Positions 25,716 to 34,335 of a stretch of 64,000 nt of DNA are shown piece by piece. This DNA is from Polyangia bacterium. Lineage in GTDB: Bacteria; Myxococcota_A; Polyangia; Polyangiales; Polyangiaceae. The notes beneath the pieces are model-generated. The model was not told where the DNA came from and ran no database searches. It was given only the letters and a program-made list of their open reading frames with translations. How positions within the stretch are numbered: the stretch's first letter is position 1; every line of letters starts with the position of its first letter. A program made the translations under genes and the position numbers. Where the stretch lies: positions 1 through 64,000 of the forward strand of contig JAUHZF010000007.1 of assembly GCA_030426145.1 (NCBI GenBank). The letters run 5' to 3'.

Positions 25716-26096
25716 CTACCAGCCCCCGCCGTAGCCGCCGCCACCCTGGTTGCCGCCTTGGCCCCCTTGGTGACCCCATGGGTTGAAGCCCTGAGGCCAA
25801 GGGAATGGGAACGGATTGCCGCCGGCGGGCTGACCGCCGCCACCGCCGCCGCCCTGGCCCTGGGGCCACGGGAAGGGGAAGGGGAAGGGATTGCCGCCTT
25901 GGCCGCCGCCACCTTGGCCTCCGTAGGCGGGCACGACGGGGCTGCCTTGGTCGTCGGTCAGGACGTATTGGGCGCCGGGGCATTGCTGCAGGGCGAGCTG
26001 CAGCGCCATGGCCCGGGCGGGGTCGGTGTAGAGGTAGCCGACGAGCTGCTCGCCGAGATAGGGCACGTTGGCCTTCAGGTGAAAGTACTGGCTCAT
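25716..26096 (-). CDS. Small Gly/Pro/Phe-rich repeat protein
   Basis: A 126-residue protein starting at MSQYFHLK, supported by AAAGGA upstream. The first 60 residues are a compact domain (LGEQLVGYLYTDPARAMALQLALQQCPGAQYVLTD). The rest is low complexity: poly-Gly runs around two copies of NPFPFP..PWPQG, with a Gly/Trp end. The aromatic and Gly repeats suggest a flexible or self-associating tail. It lies between a small HTH gene and a beta-rich protein in the same operon. The function is unknown. Confidence 0.6.
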   Translation of the reverse strand: MSQYFHLKANVPYLGEQLVGYLYTDPARAMALQLALQQCPGAQYVLTDDQGSPVVPAYGGQGGGGQGGNPFPFPFPWPQGQGGGGGGGQPAGGNPFPFPWPQGFNPWGHQGGQGGNQGGGGYGGGW

Positions 26097-26144
26097 GGTG
26101 GGTCGGGTCCTTTCGGTCGTGAGGGAGGGGAAGCTGGGCACGGG

Positions 26145-26456
26145 CTAGTCATCGGCATCGCCGGCGCGACAGAGCTCGGGCGCGAGCTTGTCGGCGGCGC
26201 TCTCCGTCAGCGCGAAGGTGCGGCCACCGCGACGCACGGTGAGCACGCCGCGCTCGCGCACGAGCCGGCGGGTGGCGGCTTGGCTTCGGCCGAGCTGGCG
26301 GCTGAGGCGCTCGATGCTGACGATGACAGGTGCCTTGATGTCGCGCTCGAGGCGCACCCTCGGCGGGCAGCGGCGGCGGAGCTGTCGGTCCAGCGCGCGC
26401 CAGGAAGAGCGTTCGCTGGGCGAGGAGGGAAGGGCGTGGTGGCGATGTTTGGACAT
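26145..26456 (-). CDS. Small helix-turn-helix protein
   Basis: A 103-residue basic protein. The centre (VIVSIERLSRQLGRSQAATRRLVRERGVLTVRRGGRTFALTESAADKL) fits a winged or MerR-like HTH of the kind seen in excisionases and small regulators: a helix with SRQLGRSQAATRRL, then a wing VLTVRRGGRTFALT. It is encoded inside the long minus-strand operon and could be its regulator or a DNA-binding virion component. The N-terminal 35 residues are Arg/Ser-rich and probably disordered. Confidence 0.55.
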   Translation of the reverse strand: MSKHRHHALPSSPSERSSWRALDRQLRRRCPPRVRLERDIKAPVIVSIERLSRQLGRSQAATRRLVRERGVLTVRRGGRTFALTESAADKLAPELCRAGDADD

Positions 26457-26604
26457 GGGGCCGGGAGTGGGCTGTTGGAGGTGAGCGCGATGTGCAGAGG
26501 CGAGCGGCGAGCGGCGAGCGGCGGACGCACCTCGCCCGTCACGCCTCGGCCACGAGGCGAGGCGCGGGATAGGGAGACGGCGGAGGGGCGTGGCCCGTCG
26601 CCGC

Positions 26605-28470
26605 TCAGCTGGTGTCGGGGTCGTCCGGGGCGGTCTCGCCCGAGACGACGGGGGGCTCCGGTCTCGACGATGACGCTTCGGTGGGCGTCTCGAAGGGCAG
26701 GTCGGTTTGCCGCGGGTCCGGTAGCGACGTCGCTTCCGAGTCAGCCGGCGATAGCGTCACGGGTGAGGGCAGGGTGCCCCGCACCCTGAAGACCGGCGAA
26801 GCGCTCGTCGCTGCGGGCGCGTCGGCCGGTGCTGCGCCCGAAGCAGGTGCCTGCGAAGAGGCAGCGCTGTCTGGTCCTGACACGCGCGTGGCGCGGCCGT
26901 CGCCCGAGGCCATCGCAAGCGGCGCTCCGCCGGTACACTCTCCGCCGGCACACTGAGCGTAGATGTATCGACCGGTCGGGCAGGCCGGAGCGGCGTCAGC
27001 AGACGAAGGCTCCACCGGCTCCGCCGTGGTCGGCGGCCGACGTTGCGCAACAGGGGGCGGCGGCTCTTCGGCGTCCTCTGCGTGTTCCGCTTCGACGGAC
27101 GCGGAGGCCGGCGCCTGAGCCACGGGTTCGGCCATGGCTTGCTCGTGGCGCGCTGCCCGAGGAGCCGCCGGCGCTGGAGGCGCTTCCGCACCAGTCTCCG
27201 GCGGCGCTGCAGCGCCGCCGTCGGGCACCACCGCGCCGAGCACGACGTTGGTGGTGCCTTGGCTCGCGCGCTTGATCGCATCCATCATGGCGGTGTCGAG
27301 CTCGGCGGCTTGATGCACCATCGCTTGCTGCTCCTCTGTGAGCATGGGCCAAATCATCTCGAGCGCGCCGTCGGGAAACGAGTTGAGGAAGCGCATGACG
27401 AGGTCGGCGCCATGAAACTTGGCGGTGAGCGCGGCGGCTGCCGGCCGCATCATGTCGACCACCTTGGTGAAGGCTTCTCCCTTGGCCTGCTCTTGCGCGT
27501 TCTTGGCGCGCTGGATGTCGGCTTCCACACCCGCGAGCGTTTCGCTCCGCACGCGGTCGGACTCGGCCTGCAGCCACTTGCGGTGTAGCTCATGCTGCAT
27601 CTTGAGCGTCTCGGTGTGCTGACTCTCGAGCAAGTGCGTGCGCTCGAGCAGCTTGTCGTTGAGCGCCGCCATCGCTCCCAGGCTCGCGTCCATCGTGCGG
27701 CCTTGGGTCTTCATGATTTGGTCGATGTGGCGGGTGAGCACCCGCACGAGCCCCGCGCTCGTCGCCTCGGCGCGCACGACGTCGGCCGCCGAGGGGCCCA
27801 TGGGCTGGGGGGTGTAGGTCGCCGCGGCTTGCTGACCCTCTACGCGGCCTCTCATGAGCGACGGCGCGCGCAGCAAAGGGCCACGGTCGAAGTCGGGCAC
27901 AGCGCGGAGGGCCAACAAGTCACCACCGCCGCCTGCGCCGCTCGCAAGACCAGGAAGGTCTGCCCACACTTCGCATTGCGCCAGCTGGCCAGGAGGACGC
28001 GCCGACTGGGCGACGAGCACGTAGCGCGGGTGATCTCCACGGCGCAGGCGAGAGGCGTGCTCACCTATCATGAGCCCGAATCGGTGCGCGACTTCGGTGG
28101 CCGCGGGCCGCTGGTCACAGAGGCGGCGCGCCCGCGCCTCAAAGGCCGCTTCGGCGGCGCCGGCGTGCTCACCATCGTCGTCCTCGCTCGAGGTCACGGC
28201 GCTGGGCGCTGGGCCGAAGGCCGCTTCGGGCATCGACTTGACCAGCACCGTGTCGAGCACTTCACGCTGGCCCGCTCCGCGGTGCTCGAGGATCACAGAC
28301 GAAAGCACGGGCTCACCCAGCCATCGCTCGAGGAAGGTGAGGATCCGCGCCATCTGCGCTTCTTCGCCTTCGGGCGGCGGGGAGCCGCCTTGCCCCCCAC
28401 CATGACTGCTCACCGCATCGAGAATGCTTCCGCCAAGGTAGCGAGGCCCGCTCTCGTCCGAGGCCATCAC
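26605..28470 (-). CDS. Large coiled-coil protein with disordered C-terminal tail
   Basis: A 621-residue protein. Residues 1-190 form a possible globular domain (ARILTFLERWLGEPVLSSVILEHRG; HPRYVLVAQSARPPGQLAQCEVWADLPG). Residues 235-350 are strongly helical with coiled-coil character (KLLERTHLLESQHTETLKMQHELHR). Residues 360-410 are helical with Met/Ala (EEQQAMVHQAAELDTAMMDAIKRAS). The last 200 residues are Ala/Pro/Glu-rich and disordered. The ATG overlaps the stop of the upstream gene. No family is recognised. A scaffold, assembly or internal virion protein would fit the layout, but this is inference. Confidence 0.65.
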   Translation of the reverse strand: MMASDESGPRYLGGSILDAVSSHGGGQGGSPPPEGEEAQMARILTFLERWLGEPVLSSVILEHRGAGQREVLDTVLVKSMPEAAFGPAPSAVTSSEDDDGEHAGAAEAAFEARARRLCDQRPAATEVAHRFGLMIGEHASRLRRGDHPRYVLVAQSARPPGQLAQCEVWADLPGLASGAGGGGDLLALRAVPDFDRGPLLRAPSLMRGRVEGQQAAATYTPQPMGPSAADVVRAEATSAGLVRVLTRHIDQIMKTQGRTMDASLGAMAALNDKLLERTHLLESQHTETLKMQHELHRKWLQAESDRVRSETLAGVEADIQRAKNAQEQAKGEAFTKVVDMMRPAAAALTAKFHGADLVMRFLNSFPDGALEMIWPMLTEEQQAMVHQAAELDTAMMDAIKRASQGTTNVVLGAVVPDGGAAAPPETGAEAPPAPAAPRAARHEQAMAEPVAQAPASASVEAEHAEDAEEPPPPVAQRRPPTTAEPVEPSSADAAPACPTGRYIYAQCAGGECTGGAPLAMASGDGRATRVSGPDSAASSQAPASGAAPADAPAATSASPVFRVRGTLPSPVTLSPADSEATSLPDPRQTDLPFETPTEASSSRPEPPVVSGETAPDDPDTS

Positions 28471-29273
28471 GCTTGTCCTCCATAGATGCAGTAATGACGC
28501 ACGGCCCGGCCTTGGCTCGGTCCGAGGTCTGGCTCGTCGAGCAGCGCGTTGATGGGAAAGAGCCAGCCGCTCGTCCAGATACAGAGCTCGTGGCCCTCTT
28601 CTTCGAGATCGACGTCGTAGGCCACCACCTCGTACAAGCCCAGCTGGTCATAGGCGGCGGAGCTGTAGCGATGGGTGGCCATCGCGATGAGCACCTCCTC
28701 GTAGAGCATCCGGTCGTAGCGCGTCGCTGTCCGCCCTCGGGCCCCGAGGCCCATCAGGTAGCTACCGAGCGTTCTGGGCATCTCGGGATGCTCGGTCCAA
28801 GGCCCCGACCCGCCGTCCTCTTCGACCTCCTGTAGGCCTGAGGACACGAGTTGTTGGCCCACGAGGTCGAGCGCACGCGGTGGCGGGCACATCTGAACCT
28901 CCCCGCCATAGACCGAGCTCGGCGCGTAAAGCGGCCGACGAAAGATGGAGAGCGGCCGACGCTTCGGCCGACCCGACAGGAAGCGAACCACGATGACGGG
29001 GTGGTCCGGTCCCTGGCAAACCCCATGGATGTACGCCGGGAGCTGCGCGAGCGTACGCGCCTCGTAGTGGCCAGCCGGACGCGGCAAGGGCGGGAGGTGT
29101 TCCCGGTAGGCGGGCGGCACCTCGTTGAGCAACGAAGCAGCGCTGTACAGCGCCATCCTCCTCGTCGACGGCCCGCCGGCAGGTTGGCGCGGCAAGGCTG
29201 TGCTCGAGCACGACGTGGCCATCGCGGAGGGCTGCTTGGGTTCTGTCCTTGGACACATCGTCTTCGTCTTCAT
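28467..29273 (-). CDS. Hypothetical protein of the long minus-strand operon
   Basis: An unrecognised protein of 268 residues from MKTKTMCP; the start is uncertain, with MALYSAAS at 29156 as an alternative. The globular part (from about residue 45) is rich in Tyr and aliphatic residues (PAYIHGVCQGPDHPVIVVRFLSGRPKRR; RYDRMLYEEVLIAMATHRYSSAAYDQLGLYEVVAYDVDLEEEG) and ends CIYGGQA. No P-loop or other catalytic motif is visible. It overlaps the next gene by the ATGA arrangement, so the pair is probably made together. Confidence 0.55.
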   Translation of the reverse strand: MKTKTMCPRTEPKQPSAMATSCSSTALPRQPAGGPSTRRMALYSAASLLNEVPPAYREHLPPLPRPAGHYEARTLAQLPAYIHGVCQGPDHPVIVVRFLSGRPKRRPLSIFRRPLYAPSSVYGGEVQMCPPPRALDLVGQQLVSSGLQEVEEDGGSGPWTEHPEMPRTLGSYLMGLGARGRTATRYDRMLYEEVLIAMATHRYSSAAYDQLGLYEVVAYDVDLEEEGHELCIWTSGWLFPINALLDEPDLGPSQGRAVRHYCIYGGQA

Positions 29274-29319
29274 GGGTAGCGGGTTCGTGGGGCTCGAGGG
29301 GGGAGGGGAGGGCGGGCGC

Positions 29320-30159
29320 TCAGCGTTTGAGGGTTCCGAGGCCGTGCAGCAGGTACCCGGCACCTGCGAGCACGCCGATGATGGCCACCCACTCGAGGGC
29401 GGTGCGGGCGCCCTCGAAGATGGGAGCCGTTTCGGGCTGCTCCCAGAGCGGCGGCGGGGGCTGGTAGCCAGGCTCGGGCACAGGCTCGGTGGGGGTGGCC
29501 TTCTTTTCGCGAGCCCGCGCGTGGAAGTCGGTCAGCTCATCTTCGAAGGCTTCGACCTCGGCCCAGACGAGGTCGACGTTGCCGGTCATGCGGTCGATGA
29601 GGCCGCGGTGCTTGCCGTAGTAGTCGCGCCAGCCGTAGGGCCGCACGGTGGTGTCATCGACGCCGTGGGGAGAGGCGTCGACGAAGCGATGCCACTCGGC
29701 GAAGAAGGCCTGCGGGAGCCAGTCATGGCCGCCAGCAGAGCGGCTCCATCGCTTCACGTCGGCGTTCAGCGCCATGACCTCCTTGTCGACCTCGTCCATG
29801 TAGCTGCCGAGGTTGAAGACGTTGCGGCTCGCGAACCCCACGCTGTACCGAGTGCGGCGGCGGTGGCGGGGCCGAGGGGTCGGCCGCGAATATGGGTGCG
29901 CATGGGAGCGCGCGGCCGCGCTCGGCGCCTGGGTCGCGATGGGCCTTGCGGGCGGCCAATAGACGTGGCCGAAGCGGGCATCGAAGATGTCGGCGCGGCG
30001 GGCGTGGGCCTTTGCCCAAGCCCAACGCTGAGCCCGCTGGGCCAAGAGTGCGACGAGGCGGTCGCCCGGGCGTTGCAGGGGTGAGCTAGCCGCGCGAGGC
30101 GGCGCAGGAGAGGGTGCGACCGGGCGGGCGAGCAGCTCGGTGACGGATGCGTAGCTCAT
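29320..30159 (-). CDS. Hypothetical protein with C-terminal membrane anchor
   Basis: A 279-residue protein starting at MSYASVTE in an ATGA overlap with the muramidase stop; the much longer open frame upstream lies over that gene. The Arg/Pro-rich first 100 residues precede a helical domain (YMDEVDKEVMALNADVKRWSRS; MTGNVDLVWAEVEAFEDELTDFHARAREK) containing the aromatic segment PYGWRDYYGKHRG. A Pro linker leads to a C-terminal membrane segment (EWVAIIGVLAGAGYLLHGLG). It shares the C-terminal anchoring design of the muramidase and may stay with it on the same membrane. Confidence 0.65.
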   Translation of the reverse strand: MSYASVTELLARPVAPSPAPPRAASSPLQRPGDRLVALLAQRAQRWAWAKAHARRADIFDARFGHVYWPPARPIATQAPSAAARSHAHPYSRPTPRPRHRRRTRYSVGFASRNVFNLGSYMDEVDKEVMALNADVKRWSRSAGGHDWLPQAFFAEWHRFVDASPHGVDDTTVRPYGWRDYYGKHRGLIDRMTGNVDLVWAEVEAFEDELTDFHARAREKKATPTEPVPEPGYQPPPPLWEQPETAPIFEGARTALEWVAIIGVLAGAGYLLHGLGTLKR

Positions 30160-30890
30160 CGGCTCATCCTCCACGCGAGCAAGCCCGTGCCCAGACTCAA
30201 CAGCGCCAGGGTGGCGAGCAGTCCGCCGTTGTCGTGGTCGTCGCTCGCCGGGGCAGGCATGGGAGGCTCCCCTGCGCCACCAGGGCTTCCGCCCCATCCC
30301 CATGGCGGAGGCGGGGGAGGGGGCAGCACCGGCGGCGACGGCGTGGGGTCTTCGGGCGTCGGGTCTTCGGGCGGAGGCCACTTGCCGCCGCCGCGCACGA
30401 CCACATGCGGCTCGCCGAGACTCACCGAGAGCGCCGAGGCGTGCAGCTCGATGGCCTTGGCGTATCGGTCGGCCCGCGCTTCGAAGTAGCCACTCTTGCG
30501 CATGGCCGAAGCAATGCGGGACGCATCCCCTGCCCGGAGCGCGTCCGGCACGCCGTCTCGGCGGTAGAGCTCGTGCAAGAGATCGGCCGCGCCAGCGACG
30601 CCGCTGTCGTACCGCTTGAAGCACCCGCGGTAGCCGGTGCCGTCGGCGTGGCTATCGCCGTACTCGAAGCAGCCTGCTCCGCAGGGCGCCAGGTGCCCGC
30701 ATTGCACTGCGCCCCAGTTGTGGGAGCCAGCGCCCGCCTGTCCCCACCCCTTGCCGTAGCCGCCCTCGAACCGGCCGATGGCTTGCGCGGCCTGAAGCTC
30801 GGGCAAGCTCGGCGCCGCCATGCCGCGCTGGGCGAAGGCTGCGCGCAGCACGCCGCGGGCTTGTCGGTCGGACTCGGGGGACATGGGCAT
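30156..30890 (-). CDS. Membrane-anchored muramidase/glucosaminidase
   Basis: A 244-residue protein from MPMSPESD; the upstream Arg-rich frame is rejected. Residues 10-150 look like a peptidoglycan hydrolase of the lysozyme/glucosaminidase type: LQAAQAIGRFEGGYGKGW with a candidate catalytic Glu42, SHNWGAVQ, GCFKRYDSGVAGAADLLHELYRR and GYFEARADRYAKAIELH. A Pro-rich spacer precedes a C-terminal membrane segment (LLATLALLSLGTGLLAW). A free endolysin would not need such an anchor. A muramidase tethered to a membrane fits a virion-associated lytic enzyme of a membrane-containing phage, or a cell-envelope penetration device. Confidence 0.7.
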   Translation of the reverse strand: MPMSPESDRQARGVLRAAFAQRGMAAPSLPELQAAQAIGRFEGGYGKGWGQAGAGSHNWGAVQCGHLAPCGAGCFEYGDSHADGTGYRGCFKRYDSGVAGAADLLHELYRRDGVPDALRAGDASRIASAMRKSGYFEARADRYAKAIELHASALSVSLGEPHVVVRGGGKWPPPEDPTPEDPTPSPPVLPPPPPPPWGWGGSPGGAGEPPMPAPASDDHDNGGLLATLALLSLGTGLLAWRMSR

Positions 30891-30967
30891 GATGACGGAA
30901 GGGGTGAAGAGGGGAGGGAGCGGGAGCGGGTCGGGCGAGGGGGAAGGAGGTGCTCGGCCGGTGCGGT

Positions 30968-32209
30968 TCAGCGGCGCTCGAAGAACGCGAAGTCGACGTC
31001 GAAGTCGGCGCGCACGGACGGGCCGGCCGAGGTGGCGGCATCGGCGAGCGTGGGGCGGTTTTCCTCGAGCAGCGTGAGGCGCTTGCGGGTGAGCGAGACG
31101 TGCTCGACGGCGACGCTTCGCATGCGGCCAGGCGCGACGATGCCGTAGGGGCACGCGATGAGCGCAGCGCGCTCCGGCGAGAGCGCCGCCCGCGGGCCGA
31201 GCTCGACGATGAGCTCACCGCGCCGGGGGCGCTCGACGGTCTCGAGCAGTCCGCCACTTCGGTAGGCGAGCACGGGGACCGCGGGCGCGGGCCCAGGCTG
31301 CGGGACGAAGCGGATGGCCCCGAGGCTCTGGCGCACGAGCGCCGTGCCCGAGAGCGCCGGGTCGTCGCCGCGGCCTTGGCTCGCGAGCACCACCACGTCG
31401 AAGCCGTCGATACCGCCGAGGGCGCCGCCTGCATCCTCGGTGCGCAAGCACACGGACTTGTCGGTCGGGCTCAGCTGCAAGACCGTCGGCAGCACCATCA
31501 AGCCGGGCTCGGCCTGACCCCGCGGCGTGCAGAGGATGGTGGCCTGCCCGCGCGAAAGGCCCTTCGAGGGCGCGAGCCGGAGGCGCCAACGGCCCTCGCC
31601 GCCGCCCTCGCCTTGGGGGAGCTGCTCAACAGCCGGCATGAACGCGCCCGACTGCCAAAGCCAGCTTCCTTGGCCGCGCTCACGGTCGATGCGCACCGAG
31701 CCGGCAGCCCACACGCGTGCGCCATGAGTTTGGCTGTCGGCGCTCAGCATCGAGACGCCGAGCGGGGTGAAGCGCTGCGCCGACTGCAGCGCCTGCCGGC
31801 TGCGCTCGTGAACGACGAGTCGCTTGTCGCTCTCGGTGAGGTGCTCGCAGCTGCCGCCACGCAAGACGCCTGGGTCATGGTCCCCGGTGTCGCGGTCCTC
31901 TGGGGTCAGGAGCAGGACCGAGCCGCTCTGTCGGAACGCGCCCTTTCGCAATGGTCCGGGCGCAGGTGTCTCAGACGGCGCAAGCGGCGCCAGCATCGAC
32001 TTGGTAGGTGCGAGCCCGAGGCGCGTCTCGTTGCCGTCGGCGGCGAGCGTGCCGGGCTCGGGCGGGTCCTCTCCAGGGATGGGGGCACGCTGACGCGCTT
32101 GCACGGCCGTCGTCGCGACGGCGCCGCTTTGGTGAACGACCTCGGCGCGCCAAACGCGCTGCGGCGAGGTCGGGGGCGACAGGTCGAGGAGGACGGCAGT
32201 GAGGGTCAT
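30968..32209 (-). CDS. Hypothetical beta-rich protein
   Basis: A 413-residue protein with long runs of strand-turn pattern (RVWRAEVVHQSGAVATTAV; VRIDRERGQGSWLWQSGAFMP; GLMVLPTVLQLSPTDKSVCLRTED; DGFDVVVLASQGRG). The end has an alternating strand (VEHVSLTRKRLTLLEEN) and FDVDFAFFERR. The family is not recognised. The size and beta content fit a structural protein; a peptidase-like fold cannot be excluded but no catalytic motif is visible. It is 77 bp upstream of the muramidase on the same strand. Confidence 0.6.
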   Translation of the reverse strand: MTLTAVLLDLSPPTSPQRVWRAEVVHQSGAVATTAVQARQRAPIPGEDPPEPGTLAADGNETRLGLAPTKSMLAPLAPSETPAPGPLRKGAFRQSGSVLLLTPEDRDTGDHDPGVLRGGSCEHLTESDKRLVVHERSRQALQSAQRFTPLGVSMLSADSQTHGARVWAAGSVRIDRERGQGSWLWQSGAFMPAVEQLPQGEGGGEGRWRLRLAPSKGLSRGQATILCTPRGQAEPGLMVLPTVLQLSPTDKSVCLRTEDAGGALGGIDGFDVVVLASQGRGDDPALSGTALVRQSLGAIRFVPQPGPAPAVPVLAYRSGGLLETVERPRRGELIVELGPRAALSPERAALIACPYGIVAPGRMRSVAVEHVSLTRKRLTLLEENRPTLADAATSAGPSVRADFDVDFAFFERR

Positions 32210-32258
32210 GGGCTTGGTCGGGAAAGGGATGTGTTGAAAGAGGGGCGGGCGAGCGGCG

Positions 32259-33272
32259 TCAGTCGAGCCAGGTCACGCGGCGCAGGAACGAAAAGCGCTT
32301 GAAGAACTGACCGAGCACCCTCAGCGGCGGCCGCTTTCCGTAGGCGTAGAGCTCTCGCTCCTCCTCTCGGAGCCGCTGCATCGTGGCGCGGCAACGGCTC
32401 TTGGCGCGGTTGTTTCGCGCCGAGGCGTCGGGCGAAACGCCCTTGAGGAAGTGGGTCCAGTAGCGGTTGTCGGCCTTGAGACCGCGAATGATGTGCCAGC
32501 AGTCCTGCGGGCGCTCGAGCACGCGGCGTACGGCGACGTGGGTCTGTCGGTAGCGCTCCTCGAACGTCAGCCCCGGGTTGAGCTCCGCTTCGGTCAAGCA
32601 GAGCGAGGCGAGCGACAGCACCTCGTCGATCCACGTCAGGCTCCAGCGCGTGTCGGGCTTGTGGATGTGGTTGAGGCCGTGATCGATGCCGACGATGGCC
32701 GCCTCGATGAGCCAGTGCCGCCCCGCCTCGAACATTTGGTTCGGTGCGCCACTGTCTTTCGCGCGCTCGAGCGCAGGCAGCGCCTGACGATGCAGGGGGC
32801 CATGGCCGATGGCCTGCTGCGCGCGTTTCAACAAGTGCGCGGCGAAGGCCGGCTCGACGACGTAGCGCGGGGGCTCCTGCTGAGGTTTCAGTGGGCGGCG
32901 TGGGGCAGCGCCCGCGCCGAGCGGGACGCCGCGCGCCACCTCCGGGTCCGGAGGGAGGACCAGCACGGGGGAGGGGGCGAAAGCGACAAGTGAGCCAGCG
33001 CCGAGCAGCCGTGTCGGGTCCTTCGGCGCTGGCGCCGGTGGCGTGGGTGGCGGCGGCGTCGCCGTCTGTCCGGTCCCTTCAGCAGGACCGGGCCTGGCCC
33101 CGTCGCCAGGCGAAGGAGGCGCCGTCGCCTCGTCCTCATCGTCGGAGGAGGAGGCGGCCTGGGCGAGCGTCACCACGCCGAGGCCTGCGAACAGCAGAAA
33201 CAGAGGCACCATCGTCTTGGCGAGCCGCTTGGGAAGGTTGACAATGAGGACCCTCATTCGCGTCGTCCTCAT
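32259..33272 (-). CDS. Protein with N-terminal membrane anchor and helical domain
   Basis: A 337-residue protein. A single membrane segment or uncleaved signal (MVPLFLLFAGLGVVTLAQA, residues 21-39) is followed by a 90-residue Pro/Ala-rich spacer and a helical basic domain (FAAHLLKRAQQAIGHGPLHRQALPALERAKDSG; WLIEAAIVGIDHGLNHIHKPDTRWSLTWIDEVLSLASLCLTEAEL). The C-terminus is Arg-rich. The ATG overlaps the stop of the upstream gene. Membrane anchor, Pro spacer, then a domain is a design shared by at least three genes of this operon. No family assignment. Confidence 0.62.
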   Translation of the reverse strand: MRTTRMRVLIVNLPKRLAKTMVPLFLLFAGLGVVTLAQAASSSDDEDEATAPPSPGDGARPGPAEGTGQTATPPPPTPPAPAPKDPTRLLGAGSLVAFAPSPVLVLPPDPEVARGVPLGAGAAPRRPLKPQQEPPRYVVEPAFAAHLLKRAQQAIGHGPLHRQALPALERAKDSGAPNQMFEAGRHWLIEAAIVGIDHGLNHIHKPDTRWSLTWIDEVLSLASLCLTEAELNPGLTFEERYRQTHVAVRRVLERPQDCWHIIRGLKADNRYWTHFLKGVSPDASARNNRAKSRCRATMQRLREEERELYAYGKRPPLRVLGQFFKRFSFLRRVTWLD

Positions 33273-34222
33273 CGCGCCGCGCGCCGAAAGCCGGCCCGCA
33301 TGCCGCGCAGCGCCCGCACCAGCTCCAGGAGCGCGGGGTCATCATCGTGGCCGCCGCGGGCCGCAGCCCCCACCTCGCTCGCCGCTGGCTGCACGAGCTC
33401 GGCGTCCGCCACGCTGAGGTAGCCGGCCGCGCGCGCCGCGCTCGGCTCCGCACTTCGGGGAGCGCTCGCTCCGCCCATCACGCCTTGCAGCACAGTTTGG
33501 ATCTGCGCCAGCGCCTGGCCGTCGCCCGTCTCGGCGCGACCGAGCAGCGAGGCCGCGCCCGCCAATCGCTTGAGCGCGTCGACCCCGGCGGGCCCTTCGG
33601 CGCGCTCTGCGGCACGCACCGCCTGCAACACCCGCAAGAGCCGGCCGTCCCGTCGCGCGCGGCGCACCGCTTCGGCGAGCCGCTCCCGCGCTTCGGGCTC
33701 ACGCTCAGCCGCCTCGAGCAGCATCGCCGCTCGCTCGAAGAGCTGCGCCAAGTCCACCTGTCCTGGGGTGTAGACCGAATCACGCAACGGCCGGAGGATC
33801 GGCACGAACCGCCGCGCCGCGCGCGCCGTCTCTGCGGCGAGCGGCACCGACGCTGCTTGCCGAAGCAGAGCGCGAGCCTGTGCCATGCCCGTCCGCGTCA
33901 GCGGGGCCGGCATGATCCCAGGCGGGATGGCTGGCGGCACGGCGACAGGCGCGAAGGGGGCTGCAGGGTTGGCGGGAGCCGGGCGGGCAGGGATGGGCGG
34001 CGGCATGAAGGGCGGGACGCCGGGCCTGACTCCGTGGCCCAGGTGCTTCGAGACGAAGGCCTGCGCGTGTGCCATCGCCTTCGCCGCCACCGCCTGGGGC
34101 GCTGTAGCCACGATGCGAACGCTCCCCTCGGGACCGAGGTGCACGTGCGCTGAGGCGGCGTACTCGCCGTTGGGCATGATCTGCGGCTCGAAGACTTCGA
34201 TGAAAGGGGATGGGCTATTCAT
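33269..34222 (-). CDS. Hypothetical helical protein
   Basis: A 317-residue protein. It starts with a short strand-rich region (SPFIEVFEPQIMPNGEYAASAHVHLGPEGSVRIVATA), which looks like a small recognition or docking domain. A Pro-rich linker follows, then a long Ala/Arg-rich helical region (FERAAMLLEAAEREPEARERLAEAVRRARRDGRLLRVLQAVRAAERAEG). No family is recognised. It is coupled to the following gene by an ATGA overlap. Confidence 0.6.
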   Translation of the reverse strand: MNSPSPFIEVFEPQIMPNGEYAASAHVHLGPEGSVRIVATAPQAVAAKAMAHAQAFVSKHLGHGVRPGVPPFMPPPIPARPAPANPAAPFAPVAVPPAIPPGIMPAPLTRTGMAQARALLRQAASVPLAAETARAARRFVPILRPLRDSVYTPGQVDLAQLFERAAMLLEAAEREPEARERLAEAVRRARRDGRLLRVLQAVRAAERAEGPAGVDALKRLAGAASLLGRAETGDGQALAQIQTVLQGVMGGASAPRSAEPSAARAAGYLSVADAELVQPAASEVGAAARGGHDDDPALLELVRALRGMRAGFRRAAR

Positions 34223-34335
34223 GGCGGTCAGGGCTTTCGGGGATGGCCAGGCACTGGAAACGGAAGCTGTGCTGGGAGAGAGGGTGCGGAGCGAGGCGCA
34301 GTTGGCGCTGCAGAGGCTCGACAGACGGCGAGACC

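Noticed and set aside
24086..25786. Plus-strand open frame of 566 codons opposite the Pro-rich and beta-rich genes
   Set aside because: It mirrors Pro/Gly-rich codons of the real minus-strand genes, has poly-Gly runs, and breaks the co-directional operon.
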